This document shows, piece by piece, positions 1 through 9,930 of a stretch of 64,000 nucleotides of DNA. The translations under genes and the position numbers were made by a program. Source of the DNA: Mycobacterium bourgelatii (GTDB lineage Bacteria; Actinomycetota; Actinomycetes; Mycobacteriales; Mycobacteriaceae). The stretch's first letter is position 1. Each line of letters begins with the position of its first letter. The stretch spans positions 1,054,001-1,118,000 of the forward strand of contig NZ_BLKZ01000001.1 in NCBI RefSeq assembly GCF_010723575.1, given 5' to 3'. A model generated the notes under the pieces. It did no database searches. It saw nothing but the letters and a program-made list of their open reading frames with translations, and was not told where the DNA came from.

Positions 1-224
1 ACCAGACGCTGCGCAGCATGGAGGGCGCGCCCAACCTGCCCAGTGGGTACGCATCGATGATCTCGCTGACCTACTTCCCGCCACTGTGGCGCAAGGTGAT
101 GGACCACCGGGTGCTCGAGCACTACGACGGCGACATCACCAAGGTCAATGTGCACCCCCGGTTGCGCAAGAAGCTGCTCGCCAAGTACGGCGCCCAGGAA
201 GGCGGCCAGGAGGTTGCCGCGTGA
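1..224 (+). CDS. alkB: Alkane 1-monooxygenase AlkB, C-terminal fragment (cut by window start)
   Basis: Only the last ~73 codons are present, read in frame from base 3. The product is a membrane di-iron hydroxylase that oxidises terminal carbons of n-alkanes using electrons from rubredoxin. The tail contains the LRSMEGAPNLPSGY and FPPLWRKVMDHRV segments typical of bacterial AlkB after its last histidine box. The stop overlaps the GTG start of the rubredoxin gene by the GTGA arrangement at 221-224, so the genes are translationally coupled. The identification rests on this tail plus the two rubredoxins and TetR gene that follow. The histidine boxes lie outside the window. Confidence 0.9.
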   Translation, partial: QTLRSMEGAPNLPSGYASMISLTYFPPLWRKVMDHRVLEHYDGDITKVNVHPRLRKKLLAKYGAQEGGQEVAA

Positions 225-409
225 CCCAGAAGACGAGCAACGCCTATCAGTGCCCGGTCTGCGACTACGTCTACGACGAGGCCAAAGGCGATCCGAGAGA
301 AGGCTTTCCAGCCGGCACGGGCTGGGATGAGATTCCCGAAGACTGGACCTGTCCGGACTGCGCCGTCCGCGAAAAGCCAGATTTCGAAAGGATAGGAGGA
401 AACAAGTGA
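221..409 (+). CDS. rubA: Rubredoxin RubA (alkane hydroxylase electron carrier)
   Basis: A 62-residue rubredoxin with the two Cys knuckles CPVC and CPDC that bind one iron, and the family core GTGWDEIPEDWTCPDC. It carries electrons from a rubredoxin reductase to AlkB in the cytoplasm. The GTG start overlaps the alkB stop, and its own TGA overlaps the GTG of the second rubredoxin. Tandem rubredoxins after alkB are usual in mycobacteria and other actinobacteria; one of the two is generally the AlkG2-type that is competent with AlkB, and which one cannot be settled by eye. Confidence 0.93.
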   Translation: MTQKTSNAYQCPVCDYVYDEAKGDPREGFPAGTGWDEIPEDWTCPDCAVREKPDFERIGGNK

Positions 410-588
410 GCGACTACAAACTCTTCCAATGCGTCCAGTGCGGCTTTGAGTACGACGAGGCGCTGGGCTGGCCTGAAGACGGCATACCTCCCGGGACCCG
501 CTGGGCCGACATCCCCGAGGATTGGAGCTGCCCGGACTGCGGCGCGGGAAAAGGCGACTTCGCGATGGTGGAGGTGGCACGGAGTTGA
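406..588 (+). CDS. rubB: Rubredoxin RubB
   Basis: A second rubredoxin of 60 residues with CVQC and CPDC iron-binding pairs and the core GTRWADIPEDWSCPDC. A strong Shine-Dalgarno (GGAGGA at 395-400) precedes the GTG start, which overlaps the rubA stop. It is the probable partner or redundant carrier for AlkB. The stop overlaps the TTG start proposed for the TetR gene, so alkB-rubA-rubB-tetR reads as a single coupled transcript. Confidence 0.93.
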   Translation: MSDYKLFQCVQCGFEYDEALGWPEDGIPPGTRWADIPEDWSCPDCGAGKGDFAMVEVARS

Positions 589-1211
589 GCACTATTGTCG
601 CGCCTGTGAAGCGCATTCCCTACGCCGAAGCGTCACGTGCCCTGCTCCGTGACTCGGTCCTGGATGCGATGCGGGATCTGCTGCTGACCCGGGACTGGTC
701 TGCGATCACCCTGTCTGACGTCGCCCGTGCCGCGGGCATCAGCCGGCAGACCATCTACAACGAGTTCGGCTCCCGCCAGGGTCTGGCGCAGGGCTACGCC
801 TTGCGACTGGCCGACCGCTTGGTCGACGCGGTCCACGCGTCGCTGGAGGCCAACGTCGGGAACATCTACCAATCGTTCCTGCAGGGTTTCCGCACCTTCT
901 TCACAGAGACGGCCGCGGACCCACTGGTGGTCTCGTTGCTGACCGGCGTCGCCAAGCCCGATCTGCTGCAACTGATCACCACCGACAGCGCGCCGATCAT
1001 CAACCGTGCTTCGGAGCGACTGGCTACGGCATTCACCCAAACCTGGGTTGCCACCAGCGATGATGACGCCAACGTGTTGTCGCGGGCGATCGTTCGGATC
1101 TGCCTGAGCTATGTGTCGATGCCACCGGAAGCCGACCACGACGTGGCGGCGGACCTGGCCCGGCTGCTGACCCCGTTTGCCGAGCGGCACGGGGTGAACA
1201 TCGTTCCGTAG
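585..1211 (+). CDS. TetR-family repressor of the alkane operon (AlkX-like)
   Basis: About 208 residues with an N-terminal TetR helix-turn-helix (ITLSDVARAAGISRQTIYNEFGS, given here as its key residues TLSDVARAAGISRQTIYNEF at roughly residues 45-65) and a helical ligand-binding C-terminal domain. The TTG at 585 overlaps the rubB stop (TTGA); a GTG at 606 is an alternative start. Position as last gene of alkB-rubA-rubB suggests it senses alkane oxidation products, probably fatty acids or acyl-CoA, and represses its own operon. The ligand is inferred, not visible. Confidence 0.85.
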   Translation: MSTIVAPVKRIPYAEASRALLRDSVLDAMRDLLLTRDWSAITLSDVARAAGISRQTIYNEFGSRQGLAQGYALRLADRLVDAVHASLEANVGNIYQSFLQGFRTFFTETAADPLVVSLLTGVAKPDLLQLITTDSAPIINRASERLATAFTQTWVATSDDDANVLSRAIVRICLSYVSMPPEADHDVAADLARLLTPFAERHGVNIVP

Positions 1212-1241
1212 AAATCAGACAGTCCCCTGACCAGGGGGCCT

Positions 1242-1317
1242 AGGGCCGGGCGGCTACAGTGGGCGGAGGACGAGACCTCGGCTAAAGTAGCCGCCCGGCT
1301 CTTTCACGAGCCCGGAG
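1242..1317 (+). promoter_or_regulatory. Structured leader upstream of sahH (long stem, alternative hairpin)
   Basis: A perfect 13-bp inverted repeat pairs 1245-1257 with 1287-1299 and can extend to 16 bp (1242-1302) with one G-U. The enclosed 29 bases carry a small GAGG/CCTC stem (1266-1269 with 1276-1279). A second hairpin (1297-1301 with 1308-1312, GGCTC/GAGCC) shares bases with the 3' arm, so the two are mutually exclusive, as in attenuators and riboswitches. It ends about 30 bases before the sahH start. There is no U-run, so a plain intrinsic terminator for the upstream operon is less likely, but it is not excluded. Confidence 0.5.
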
Positions 1318-1346
1318 TTAGCCCCCTTGAGTAAGGAAAACACGCT

Positions 1347-2816
<1,470 letters not shown>

Positions 2817-2825
<9 letters not shown>

Positions 2826-2926
2826 TCCAGCCTCGCTACTGATCCAGCCTCGCCGGCTGATTCAGCCTCGCCGCCGAGCGTCACGTCAGCGTGGCGCTGG
2901 GCGCCGAGTGTCACGTCAGCGTGACG
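2817..2926. repeat. Short direct repeats at the sahH 3' end / tmk upstream gap
   Basis: Two identical 17-bp units (CGCTACTGATCCAGCCT) at 2817-2833 and 2834-2850 plus a degenerate third copy at 2851-2868 span the sahH stop codon. They are followed by a 30-bp-period repeat of CGCCGAG(C/T)GTCACGTCAGCGTG at 2872 and 2902. The second copy contains the palindrome GTCACGTCAGCGTGAC at 2910-2925, about 27 bases before tmk. Together these fill most of the gap; a terminator or operator role is possible but unproven. Confidence 0.7.
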
Positions 2927-2952
2927 TTCGAACCCCTCGATAGGCTCGCCCG

Positions 2953-3594
2953 GTGCTGATCGCCATCGAAGGGGTCGACGGTTCGGGTAAGCGGACGTTG
3001 ACCGAGGGGTTGAAGGCCGCCTTCGAGGCGGCCGGCAAGTCCGTCACGACGCTCGCGTTCCCGCGCTACGGCAGATCCGTGACGGCTGACGTCGCCGCGG
3101 AGGCGCTGCATGGCCAGCACGGTGACCTCGCCACGTCGGTGTATGCGATGGCCATGCTGTTCGCGCTGGACCGGGCCGGCGCGGTCGAGGAGATCGTGCG
3201 GTTGCAGCGCGACTACGACGTGGTGATCCTGGACCGCTACGTTGCCTCCAACGCCGCCTACAGCGCCGCCCGTCTGCATCAGAACATGACGGGGGAGGCG
3301 GTGTCGTGGGTGCAGCAGATGGAATACCAGCGTCTGGGTCTGCCCGCGCCGGACTGGCAGGTGCTGCTGGCCGTCCCGGTCGAGTTGGCCAAGCAACGGG
3401 CGCGTAGCCGCGCCGAAAGCGACCCGGGTCGTGCGCGCGACAGCTACGAGCGCGACGACGGACTGCAGCTGCGCACCGGTGAGGTGTACCGAGAACTGGC
3501 CGACGCCGGGTGGGGCGGACGTTGGCTGGTGGTCGACGCGGACGTCGATCCGAAGGGTCTGGCGGCCCGATTGGCGGGCGTTTCGGGCAGTTAG
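2953..3594 (+). CDS. tmk: Thymidylate kinase
   Basis: A 213-residue dTMP kinase making dTDP for DNA synthesis. The P-loop GVDGSGKRTL is near the N-terminus, DRYVASNAAYSAAR forms the DR(Y/H) substrate motif, and RARDSYERDDGLQLR corresponds to the LID region. The GTG start is chosen because MLIAIEGVDG is the usual N-terminus of the mycobacterial enzyme. It lies between sahH and mtrA as in M. tuberculosis. Confidence 0.96.
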   Translation: MLIAIEGVDGSGKRTLTEGLKAAFEAAGKSVTTLAFPRYGRSVTADVAAEALHGQHGDLATSVYAMAMLFALDRAGAVEEIVRLQRDYDVVILDRYVASNAAYSAARLHQNMTGEAVSWVQQMEYQRLGLPAPDWQVLLAVPVELAKQRARSRAESDPGRARDSYERDDGLQLRTGEVYRELADAGWGGRWLVVDADVDPKGLAARLAGVSGS

Positions 3595-3676
3595 ATGCCG
3601 ATTTGTTATGGATTTGGCCTTATCAACCAAGAAACGCCCGTGGGATAGCCCAGATTTGTCCCGAACTGATGACACC

Positions 3677-4363
3677 ATGGACAGCATGAGGCAAAGGATT
3701 TTGGTCGTCGATGACGACGCTTCGCTCGCCGAGATGCTCACCATCGTGCTTCGTGGGGAGGGTTTCGACACTGCGGTCATCGGTGACGGTACCCAGGCCC
3801 TGACCGCGGTGCGCGAGCTGCGCCCCGATCTGGTGCTGTTGGACCTGATGTTGCCCGGCATGAACGGCATCGACGTGTGCCGAGTCTTGCGCGCCGATTC
3901 CGGTGTTCCGATCGTGATGCTGACCGCCAAGACCGACACCGTGGATGTGGTGCTGGGCCTGGAGTCGGGCGCCGACGACTACATCATGAAGCCGTTCAAG
4001 CCGAAGGAGCTGGTCGCGCGGGTGCGTGCCCGGCTGCGCCGGAACGACGACGAACCGGCCGAGATGCTGTCGATCGCCGATGTCGACATTGACGTGCCGG
4101 CGCACAAGGTCACCCGCAACGGCGAGCAGATCTCGCTGACGCCGTTGGAGTTCGACCTGCTCGTCGCGTTGGCGCGCAAACCGCGCCAGGTGTTTACTCG
4201 TGATGTGCTGCTCGAACAGGTGTGGGGATACCGGCACCCGGCGGACACCCGCCTGGTGAACGTGCACGTCCAGCGTCTGCGGGCCAAGGTCGAAAAAGAC
4301 CCCGAGAACCCGACTGTGGTTCTGACCGTTCGAGGAGTGGGATACAAGGCCGGACCTCCGTGA
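3677..4363 (+). CDS. mtrA: Response regulator MtrA
   Basis: A 228-residue OmpR-class DNA-binding response regulator. The receiver domain (residues ~8-120) has the acidic pocket VVDDD, the phospho-acceptor Asp56 in LVLLDLMLPG, and switch Lys in KPFKPKEL. The winged helix (~130-225) ends in TVRGVGYKAGPP. It is almost identical to M. tuberculosis MtrA, an essential regulator of cell division, peptidoglycan hydrolases and dnaA/oriC binding. The ATG at 3677 gives the standard MDSMRQRIL start. mtrB follows after 37 bases. Confidence 0.98.
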   Translation: MDSMRQRILVVDDDASLAEMLTIVLRGEGFDTAVIGDGTQALTAVRELRPDLVLLDLMLPGMNGIDVCRVLRADSGVPIVMLTAKTDTVDVVLGLESGADDYIMKPFKPKELVARVRARLRRNDDEPAEMLSIADVDIDVPAHKVTRNGEQISLTPLEFDLLVALARKPRQVFTRDVLLEQVWGYRHPADTRLVNVHVQRLRAKVEKDPENPTVVLTVRGVGYKAGPP

Positions 4364-4400
4364 TATCCGGGGTTTCCGGCGTTAGTGCAGAAAGGCGCCG

Positions 4401-6113
4401 GTGATCTGGGGCTCGCGGCGACGAACACGCAGTCGTTGGGGGCGTTCCGGGCCCATGACGCGGGGTCTGGGTGCGTTAAGTCGCATCGTTAGTGTTGCTT
4501 GGCGCCGCTCGCTGCAATTGCGAGTCGTCGCGCTAACCCTTGGGATGTCGTTGGCGGTCATCCTCGCCCTCGGCTTCGTGCTGACCAGCCAGGTCACCAA
4601 CCGGGTCCTCGACGTCAAAGTGCGGGCCGCGATCGACCAGATCGAGCGGGCGCGCAACACCGTGAGCGGCATCGTCAACGGTGAAGAGACCCGCTCGCTG
4701 GACAGCAGCCTGCAGCTCGCGCGCAATACGCTGACGTCGAAAACAGATCCCGCCTCCGGCGCCGGCCTGGCCGGTGCCTTCGACGCGGTGCTGATGGTGC
4801 CGGGTGACGGTCCCCGCGCGGCGTCCAGCGCCGGGCCCGTCGACCAGGTTCCCAATGCACTGCGCGGGTTCGTCAAGGCCGGGCAGGCCGCCTACCAGTA
4901 CGCGACGGTGCGAACCGAGGGCTTCGACGGTCCCGCGCTGATCGTCGGCAGCCCGACGTCGTCGCAGGTGGCCAACCTGGAGCTGTACCTGATCTTCCCG
5001 CTGGCCAACGAACAGGCCACCATCACGCTGGTGCGCGGCACCATGGCCACCGGCGGTCTGGTGCTGCTGGTCCTGCTGGCCGGGATCGCGCTGCTGGTGT
5101 CGCGTCAGGTGGTGAACCCGGTGCGGTCGGCGTCGCGGATCGCCGAGCGGTTCGCCGAGGGGCATCTGTCCGAACGCATGCCGGTGCGCGGTGAAGACGA
5201 CATGGCCCGACTCGCGGTGTCGTTCAACGACATGGCCGAGAGCCTGTCGCGGCAGATCACCCAGCTCGAGGAGTTCGGCAACCTGCAACGCCGCTTCACC
5301 TCCGACGTCAGCCACGAACTGCGCACGCCGTTGACCACCGTGCGCATGGCTGCCGACCTGATCTACGACCACAGCGCCGACCTGGACCCGGCGCTGCGCC
5401 GCTCCACCGAGCTGATGGTGAACGAGCTCGATCGCTTTGAGACGCTGCTCAACGACCTGCTCGAGATTTCCCGGCACGATGCCGGTGTGGCCGAATTGTC
5501 CGTCGAGGCAGTCGATTTGCGCGCCACGGTCAAGAGCGCGCTGGGTAACGTCGGCCACCTGGCAGAGGACGCCAAGATCGAGTTGCAGGTCTTCATGCCG
5601 GAGGAAGAGGTGATCGCAGAGGTCGACCCGCGGCGGGTCGAGCGCATCCTGCGCAACCTGATCGCCAACGCCATCGACCACGCCGAGCACAAGCCGGTGC
5701 AGATCCGGATGGCTTACGACGAGGACACCGTCGCGGTCACCGTGCGCGACTTCGGTGTCGGGCTGCGGCCGGGCGAGGAGAAGTTGGTGTTCAGCCGATT
5801 CTGGCGGTCAGACCCGTCGCGGGTGCGTCGCTCCGGCGGCACCGGACTGGGTTTGGCGATCAGTGTCGAGGACGCGCGGTTGCACCAGGGCCGGCTGGAA
5901 GCCTGGGGCGAGCCCGGCGAGGGCGCCTGCTTCCGGCTCACGCTGCCGTTGGTGCGCGGCCACAAGGTGACCACCAGCCCGTTGCCCATGAAACCGGTCC
6001 CAGCACCGCCGCAATCGGGTCCCCAGCCGGTGGTCTCGCCGTCGTCGCAACCCAGTGCGCAGGACCACGCGGAGCGGCAACGCCAGCGCGAGCACGCCGA
6101 CTGGAGAGGATGA
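4401..6113 (+). CDS. mtrB: Sensor histidine kinase MtrB
   Basis: A 570-residue membrane kinase, partner of MtrA. Two transmembrane helices (about residues 40-65 and 212-235) flank an extracytoplasmic sensor region, followed by HAMP (VNPVRSASRIAERFAEGHL), HisKA with the phospho-acceptor in FTSDVSHELRTPLTT, and HATPase with NAIDHAE, DFGVGL and GGTGLGLAI. A Pro-rich tail ends the protein. The GTG start follows GAAAGG. Its stop overlaps the lpqB start (ATGA), consistent with the MtrB-LpqB functional pairing. Confidence 0.98.
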   Translation: MIWGSRRRTRSRWGRSGPMTRGLGALSRIVSVAWRRSLQLRVVALTLGMSLAVILALGFVLTSQVTNRVLDVKVRAAIDQIERARNTVSGIVNGEETRSLDSSLQLARNTLTSKTDPASGAGLAGAFDAVLMVPGDGPRAASSAGPVDQVPNALRGFVKAGQAAYQYATVRTEGFDGPALIVGSPTSSQVANLELYLIFPLANEQATITLVRGTMATGGLVLLVLLAGIALLVSRQVVNPVRSASRIAERFAEGHLSERMPVRGEDDMARLAVSFNDMAESLSRQITQLEEFGNLQRRFTSDVSHELRTPLTTVRMAADLIYDHSADLDPALRRSTELMVNELDRFETLLNDLLEISRHDAGVAELSVEAVDLRATVKSALGNVGHLAEDAKIELQVFMPEEEVIAEVDPRRVERILRNLIANAIDHAEHKPVQIRMAYDEDTVAVTVRDFGVGLRPGEEKLVFSRFWRSDPSRVRRSGGTGLGLAISVEDARLHQGRLEAWGEPGEGACFRLTLPLVRGHKVTTSPLPMKPVPAPPQSGPQPVVSPSSQPSAQDHAERQRQREHADWRG

Positions 6114-7879
6114 TGAAGCGGCTAAGGGCCATCTTGGCGCTGATGTCCACGGTGCTATTGCTCGCCGGGTGTGCCAGCGTGCCCAGCTCGTCGGCCCCGC
6201 AAGCCATTGGCACCGTGGAGCGGCCCGCGCCGTCGAACCTGCCCAAGCCGACCCCCGGCATGGATCCCGACGTGCTGCTGCGCGAGTTCCTCAAAGCCAC
6301 CGCCGACCCGGCCAACCGCCACCTCGCGGCACGTCAGTTCCTCACCCAGAAGGCCTCTAATTCCTGGGACGACGGCGGTAGCGCGCTGCTGATCGACCAC
6401 GTCGTGTTCGTGGAAACCCGTGGCGCGGAAAAGGTTACGGCGAACATGCGGGCGGACATCCTCGGCTCGCTGTCCGACATGGGGGTGTTCGAGACCGCCG
6501 AAGGCCAACTGCCGGACCCGGGACCGATCGAGTTGATCAAGACCTCGGGCGGCTGGCGCATCGACCGCCTGCCCAACGGTGTCTTCCTGGACTGGCAGCA
6601 GTTCCAGGCCACCTACAAACGCAACACGCTGTACTTCGCCGATCCCACCGGTAAGACCGTGGTGCCCGATCCGCGCTACGTCGCGGTGTCCGATCACGAC
6701 CAGCTGGCGACCGAACTCGTCTCCAAGTTGCTGGCCGGTCAACGTCCCGAGATGGCGCACACGGTACGCAATCTGCTTTCGCCGCCGCTGCGGCTGCGGG
6801 GTCCGGTGACTCGGGCCGACGGCGGCAAGAACGGCATCGGCAAGGGGTACGGCGGCGCGCGCATCGAACTCGAAAAGCTGACCACCACCGACCCGCACAG
6901 CAGACAACTCCTTGCCGCACAGATCATTTGGACGTTGGCCCGGGCCGATATCAGAGGACCGTACGTCATCAACGCCGACGGCGCCCCGCTTGACGACAGG
7001 TTCGCGCAGGGATGGAACACCTCGGACGTCGCCGCAACCGACCCCGGCGTGGCCGACGGCGCGGGTGCCGGGCTGCACGCGCTGGTCGGCGGGTCGCTGG
7101 TCGGGCTGGACGGGCAGCACATCGCCCCCGTGCCTGGAGCGTTCGGGCACATGGGCGACCAGACCGCCGCCGCGTTGTCACGCAATGGGCGGCAGGTGGC
7201 GTCGGTGGTGACGCTGCGACGCGGTGCCCCGGACATGGCCGCGTCGTTGTGGATCGGCGATCTTGGCGGCGAGGCGGCGCAATCCGCGGACGGGCACAAT
7301 CTGTCGCGGCCCAGTTGGTCGCTGGACGACGCGGTGTGGGTCGTGGTGGACACGAACAACGTCCTGCGCGCGATACAGGAACCCGCGTCGGGACAACCCG
7401 CGCGGATTCCGGTGGATTCCACCGCGGTGACTGCCCGTTTCCCGGGGGCGATCAGCGAGCTGCAGCTGTCCCGTGACGGGACGCGGGCCGCGATGGTCAT
7501 CGAGGGCCAGGTGATTCTCGCGGGGGTGGAACAGACTCAGGCCGGCCAGTTCGCGTTGACCTATCCGCGCCGGCTGGGATTCGGGTTGGGCACATCGGTG
7601 GTGTCGTTGTACTGGCGTACTGGTGACGACATCGTGGTGACCCGTAACGACGCCACCCATCCGGTGTCCTACGTCAACCTCGACGGGGTCAATTCCGATG
7701 CTCCGTCGCACAACTTGCAGATTCCGCTGTTCGCGATCGCGGCCAACCCGTCGACCGTGTACGTCGCGGGACCCCAAGGGGTGCTGATGTATTCGGCGTC
7801 GGCGGCCGAGGGCCAGCAGGGCTGGTTGGAGGTACCCGGGCTGATGGTGCCCGGGGCCGCGCCGGTGTTGCCGGGATAA
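6110..7879 (+). CDS. lpqB: Lipoprotein LpqB (MtrAB accessory)
   Basis: A 589-residue secreted lipoprotein with a short signal peptide and lipobox LLLAGC, lipidated Cys21. The N-terminal part contains a GerMN-like region and the C-terminal half repeats like a beta-propeller. In mycobacteria LpqB interacts with the outside of MtrB and tunes MtrA phosphorylation. The ATG overlaps the mtrB stop; a second ATG follows directly and either could serve. Gene order mtrA-mtrB-lpqB is conserved across actinobacteria. Confidence 0.97.
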   Translation: MMKRLRAILALMSTVLLLAGCASVPSSSAPQAIGTVERPAPSNLPKPTPGMDPDVLLREFLKATADPANRHLAARQFLTQKASNSWDDGGSALLIDHVVFVETRGAEKVTANMRADILGSLSDMGVFETAEGQLPDPGPIELIKTSGGWRIDRLPNGVFLDWQQFQATYKRNTLYFADPTGKTVVPDPRYVAVSDHDQLATELVSKLLAGQRPEMAHTVRNLLSPPLRLRGPVTRADGGKNGIGKGYGGARIELEKLTTTDPHSRQLLAAQIIWTLARADIRGPYVINADGAPLDDRFAQGWNTSDVAATDPGVADGAGAGLHALVGGSLVGLDGQHIAPVPGAFGHMGDQTAAALSRNGRQVASVVTLRRGAPDMAASLWIGDLGGEAAQSADGHNLSRPSWSLDDAVWVVVDTNNVLRAIQEPASGQPARIPVDSTAVTARFPGAISELQLSRDGTRAAMVIEGQVILAGVEQTQAGQFALTYPRRLGFGLGTSVVSLYWRTGDDIVVTRNDATHPVSYVNLDGVNSDAPSHNLQIPLFAIAANPSTVYVAGPQGVLMYSASAAEGQQGWLEVPGLMVPGAAPVLPG

Positions 7880-7976
7880 CGCGGCTGACACAGCACCGTC
7901 ATCGTCGGTGCAGCCGAACTTTCCTAGTGTGAGCCTGGCGCGTCGGGCTACTCTCGCATTTGAGGAGGCGCTTGGC

Positions 7977-8801
7977 ATGTCGCCGAAAGTTCCCCGGTTG
8001 CGGTGGGATGACCCGTTGCGCGCATTGGATTTCCTTGGGTCGTTGTGGTCGTCGAGCGGTTTGCAGTCGGTGAGCGACGGCGCAGCTCAGGCGGCCAAGG
8101 TGCCCTACCGCACGTTGTTCGTGACGTTGCAGCAGTTGCTCATCGGCACGGAAGTCACGGTCCGGATGGGCGACCGCGACGTGCAGCTGACGGTGACGGA
8201 GTTGGCATCGGAGCTGGAACCACAAGGCTTGGCCATCGGTCAGCTCGGTGAGGTGCGGGTGGCGGCGTGCAACATCAGATGGGATAACCACCACCTGCAG
8301 CGTGCCGTCGCGGTCCTGCAAAATGTCCACATTCGACCGGGCATGCCGCCGATGGTGGTCGCGGCGCCGGTTCAACTGTCGTCGGCGGTGCCCGCCAACA
8401 CCTTCGATGAAGCGCTGCGGTTGGCGGCGCCGCGACTGCGGGGGGAGTTGCGCGAGGATGGGACCGCCCGCCTGCGCTGGGCTCGTCAACCCCGTTGGGG
8501 CGGCGTGGAAGTCGACGTCGACGTGGTGGGGAGCAACTTGTGGTTGCGGCCGCTGGCGGTGGTCGTCGGGAAGCGGCGCTGGACGTTGCCGGCCCGGTTA
8601 CCGGCCTACCAGGTGCCGCTGCCTGAACTGCCGCACGGCTTGCTGATCACCGACGTCAGCCTTGGGGCGGACACCTTGCAGGTATCCGCCGTCCTGCCGG
8701 AGTGGCGAACCGAGTTTCCGCTCAAACACTTGGAGAACCTGATCACCCGGTTGAGCCAAGGCGCGCTCAGTTTCACCTGGCCGTCGTCGCTCTGGGGTTG
8801 A
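7977..8801 (+). CDS. Conserved hypothetical protein, DUF2993/LmeA-like fold suspected
   Basis: A 274-residue protein without a clear signal peptide. The ATG at 7977 is chosen because a strong GAGGAGG (7962-7968) sits 8 bases before it. The body alternates short hydrophobic strands, with LPELPHGLLITDVSLGAD near the end resembling the closing segment of DUF2993 proteins that handle envelope lipids and mannans. It occupies the place of M. tuberculosis Rv3243c. The family assignment is an inference from pattern only. The stop codon lies in the first unit of the following tandem repeat. Confidence 0.75.
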   Translation: MSPKVPRLRWDDPLRALDFLGSLWSSSGLQSVSDGAAQAAKVPYRTLFVTLQQLLIGTEVTVRMGDRDVQLTVTELASELEPQGLAIGQLGEVRVAACNIRWDNHHLQRAVAVLQNVHIRPGMPPMVVAAPVQLSSAVPANTFDEALRLAAPRLRGELREDGTARLRWARQPRWGGVEVDVDVVGSNLWLRPLAVVVGKRRWTLPARLPAYQVPLPELPHGLLITDVSLGADTLQVSAVLPEWRTEFPLKHLENLITRLSQGALSFTWPSSLWG

Positions 8802-9160
8802 CTCTGCGTCCTGGGCGGGGGGCTTTGGCGTTGACTTTGCGTCCTGGGCGAGGAAGTGCGAGTAACCCCCGCCCTCAGCGCAGTCTCAACACCCGCTGCC
8901 ACCCCGCCCGCCGCCGCCATGTGTTGACTCTGCGTCCTGGGCGAGGAAGTGCGAGTAACTCCCGCCCTCAGCGCAGTCTCAACACCCGCTGCCACCCCGC
9001 CCGCCGCCGCCATGCGTTGACTCTGCGTCCTGGGCGAGGAAGTGCGAGTAACCCCCGCACTCAGCGCAGTCTCAACACCCGCGCGTGGGGCTTTGGTGTT
9101 GACTCTGCGTCCTGGGCGAGGAAGTGCGAGTAACCCCCGCCCTCAGCGCAGTGTCAACGG
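8797..9160. repeat. Tandem repeat array, ~93-bp unit (VNTR)
   Basis: Units beginning GTTGACTCTGCGTCCTGGGC start at 8797 (33-bp fragment), 8830, 8923, 9016 and 9098, with periods of 93, 93 and 82 bp. Each unit is an imperfect inverted repeat: its GTTGACTCTGCG start mirrors a CGCAGTCTCAAC about 58 bases on, and CTGGGCG mirrors CGCCCTCAG, so each can fold into a hairpin. The array fills the gap after the preceding gene. The rest of the gap (9161-9352) is a leader for the next gene in which I see no further feature. There are no unique spacers, so it is not CRISPR. Confidence 0.9.
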
Positions 9161-9352
9161 TCGCGGGGGTGGGGCAGTGTCAACCCCGTGAAAAGTGGCC
9201 TAAAACCCCGTCAAGTCACCGTTCGACAACCCTGCAGTCACGACGTGGCTGGCACACAGTATCGGTTCGGCAACCAATTTCCGCTGGTCTAGAAAGGGAT
9301 TCGGGTGCAGAGATACCGTTCCGATTGTCGAGTGAATCGCGTAGGCGAGTGA

Positions 9353-9877
9353 ATGAAGGAGCGGGCGTTGAAGATCTCGGATCGACGCAGCATTGGGATG
9401 ATGGTTGGCACTGGGTTGTGCGGCGCTGTGATGGCGTGCGCTCCGTTAGCGGCAGCCGCTCCGCTGCCCACCGGTGGTCCGACGTGTGCTTACGGCGCCG
9501 TCGGCCCGGCTATGGGCGCTGCGGGGCCAATCGGCGCCGCCGCAGCACCGGTGGTGCTGCCCGGGCCGGTGCCGGTGGTGCCCGTCGCGCCCGTACCGCC
9601 TGTGCCGGTCGTGCCGCCGGTTCCCGTTGTTCCGGTCGTACCGGCTGGCGCCGGCGCTGGCGCTGCCGGCGGAGCCGGCCCAGCTGGCGTGCCGATAACG
9701 GCTGCGGGTGGTAGTGGCAAGGGTGCGCCGACTAGTGGGCCGTCACTGGCCAGCGATCCGGTCGTGCTACCAGGCCCGGCACCCGAGCCGACGCCGCCCA
9801 TTCCGGCCGTCTTGGCGGGAGCTTCGGGGGCGATGCCGGGTTGCGTCGGCGCCCCGGCGCCACTGGCACCGCACTAA
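9353..9877 (+). CDS. Pro/Val/Ala-rich secreted protein of unknown function
   Basis: A 174-residue protein with an N-terminal signal peptide (positively charged start KERALKISDRR, hydrophobic core, likely cleavage after ACAPLAAAAP). The mature part is low-complexity, dominated by P, V, A and G (PVVPVAPVPPVPVVPPVP), with only isolated Cys residues. No enzyme motif is visible; a cell-wall or surface role is plausible. It converges on the L,D-transpeptidase gene, and the two 3' ends share a 15-bp tandem repeat. ATG 9353 is taken as start (AAGGAG lies after it, so the true start might be slightly downstream). Confidence 0.7.
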   Translation: MKERALKISDRRSIGMMVGTGLCGAVMACAPLAAAAPLPTGGPTCAYGAVGPAMGAAGPIGAAAAPVVLPGPVPVVPVAPVPPVPVVPPVPVVPVVPAGAGAGAAGGAGPAGVPITAAGGSGKGAPTSGPSLASDPVVLPGPAPEPTPPIPAVLAGASGAMPGCVGAPAPLAPH

Positions 9878-9930
9878 GCAGCAGGGCACTAAGCAGCAGG
9901 GCACTAAGCAGCAGGACACTAGGCAACGGG
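9871..9930. repeat. Four 15-bp direct repeats across two convergent gene ends
   Basis: GCACTAAGCAGCAGG occurs three times exactly (9871, 9886, 9901) and once degenerate (9916, ACACTAGGCAACGGG). The first copy contains the stop of the Pro-rich protein gene and the last contains the stop of the convergent L,D-transpeptidase gene, so expansion has changed the spacing of the two genes without breaking either. Confidence 0.9.

Noticed and set aside
1242..1317. Firm assignment as an SAH riboswitch
   Set aside because: The stem fits a regulatory RNA, but the conserved core of the known class could not be recognised by eye.
8606..9013. Repetitive frames in both strands of the 93-bp array
   Set aside because: They are by-products of a tandem repeat and have no initiation signals.
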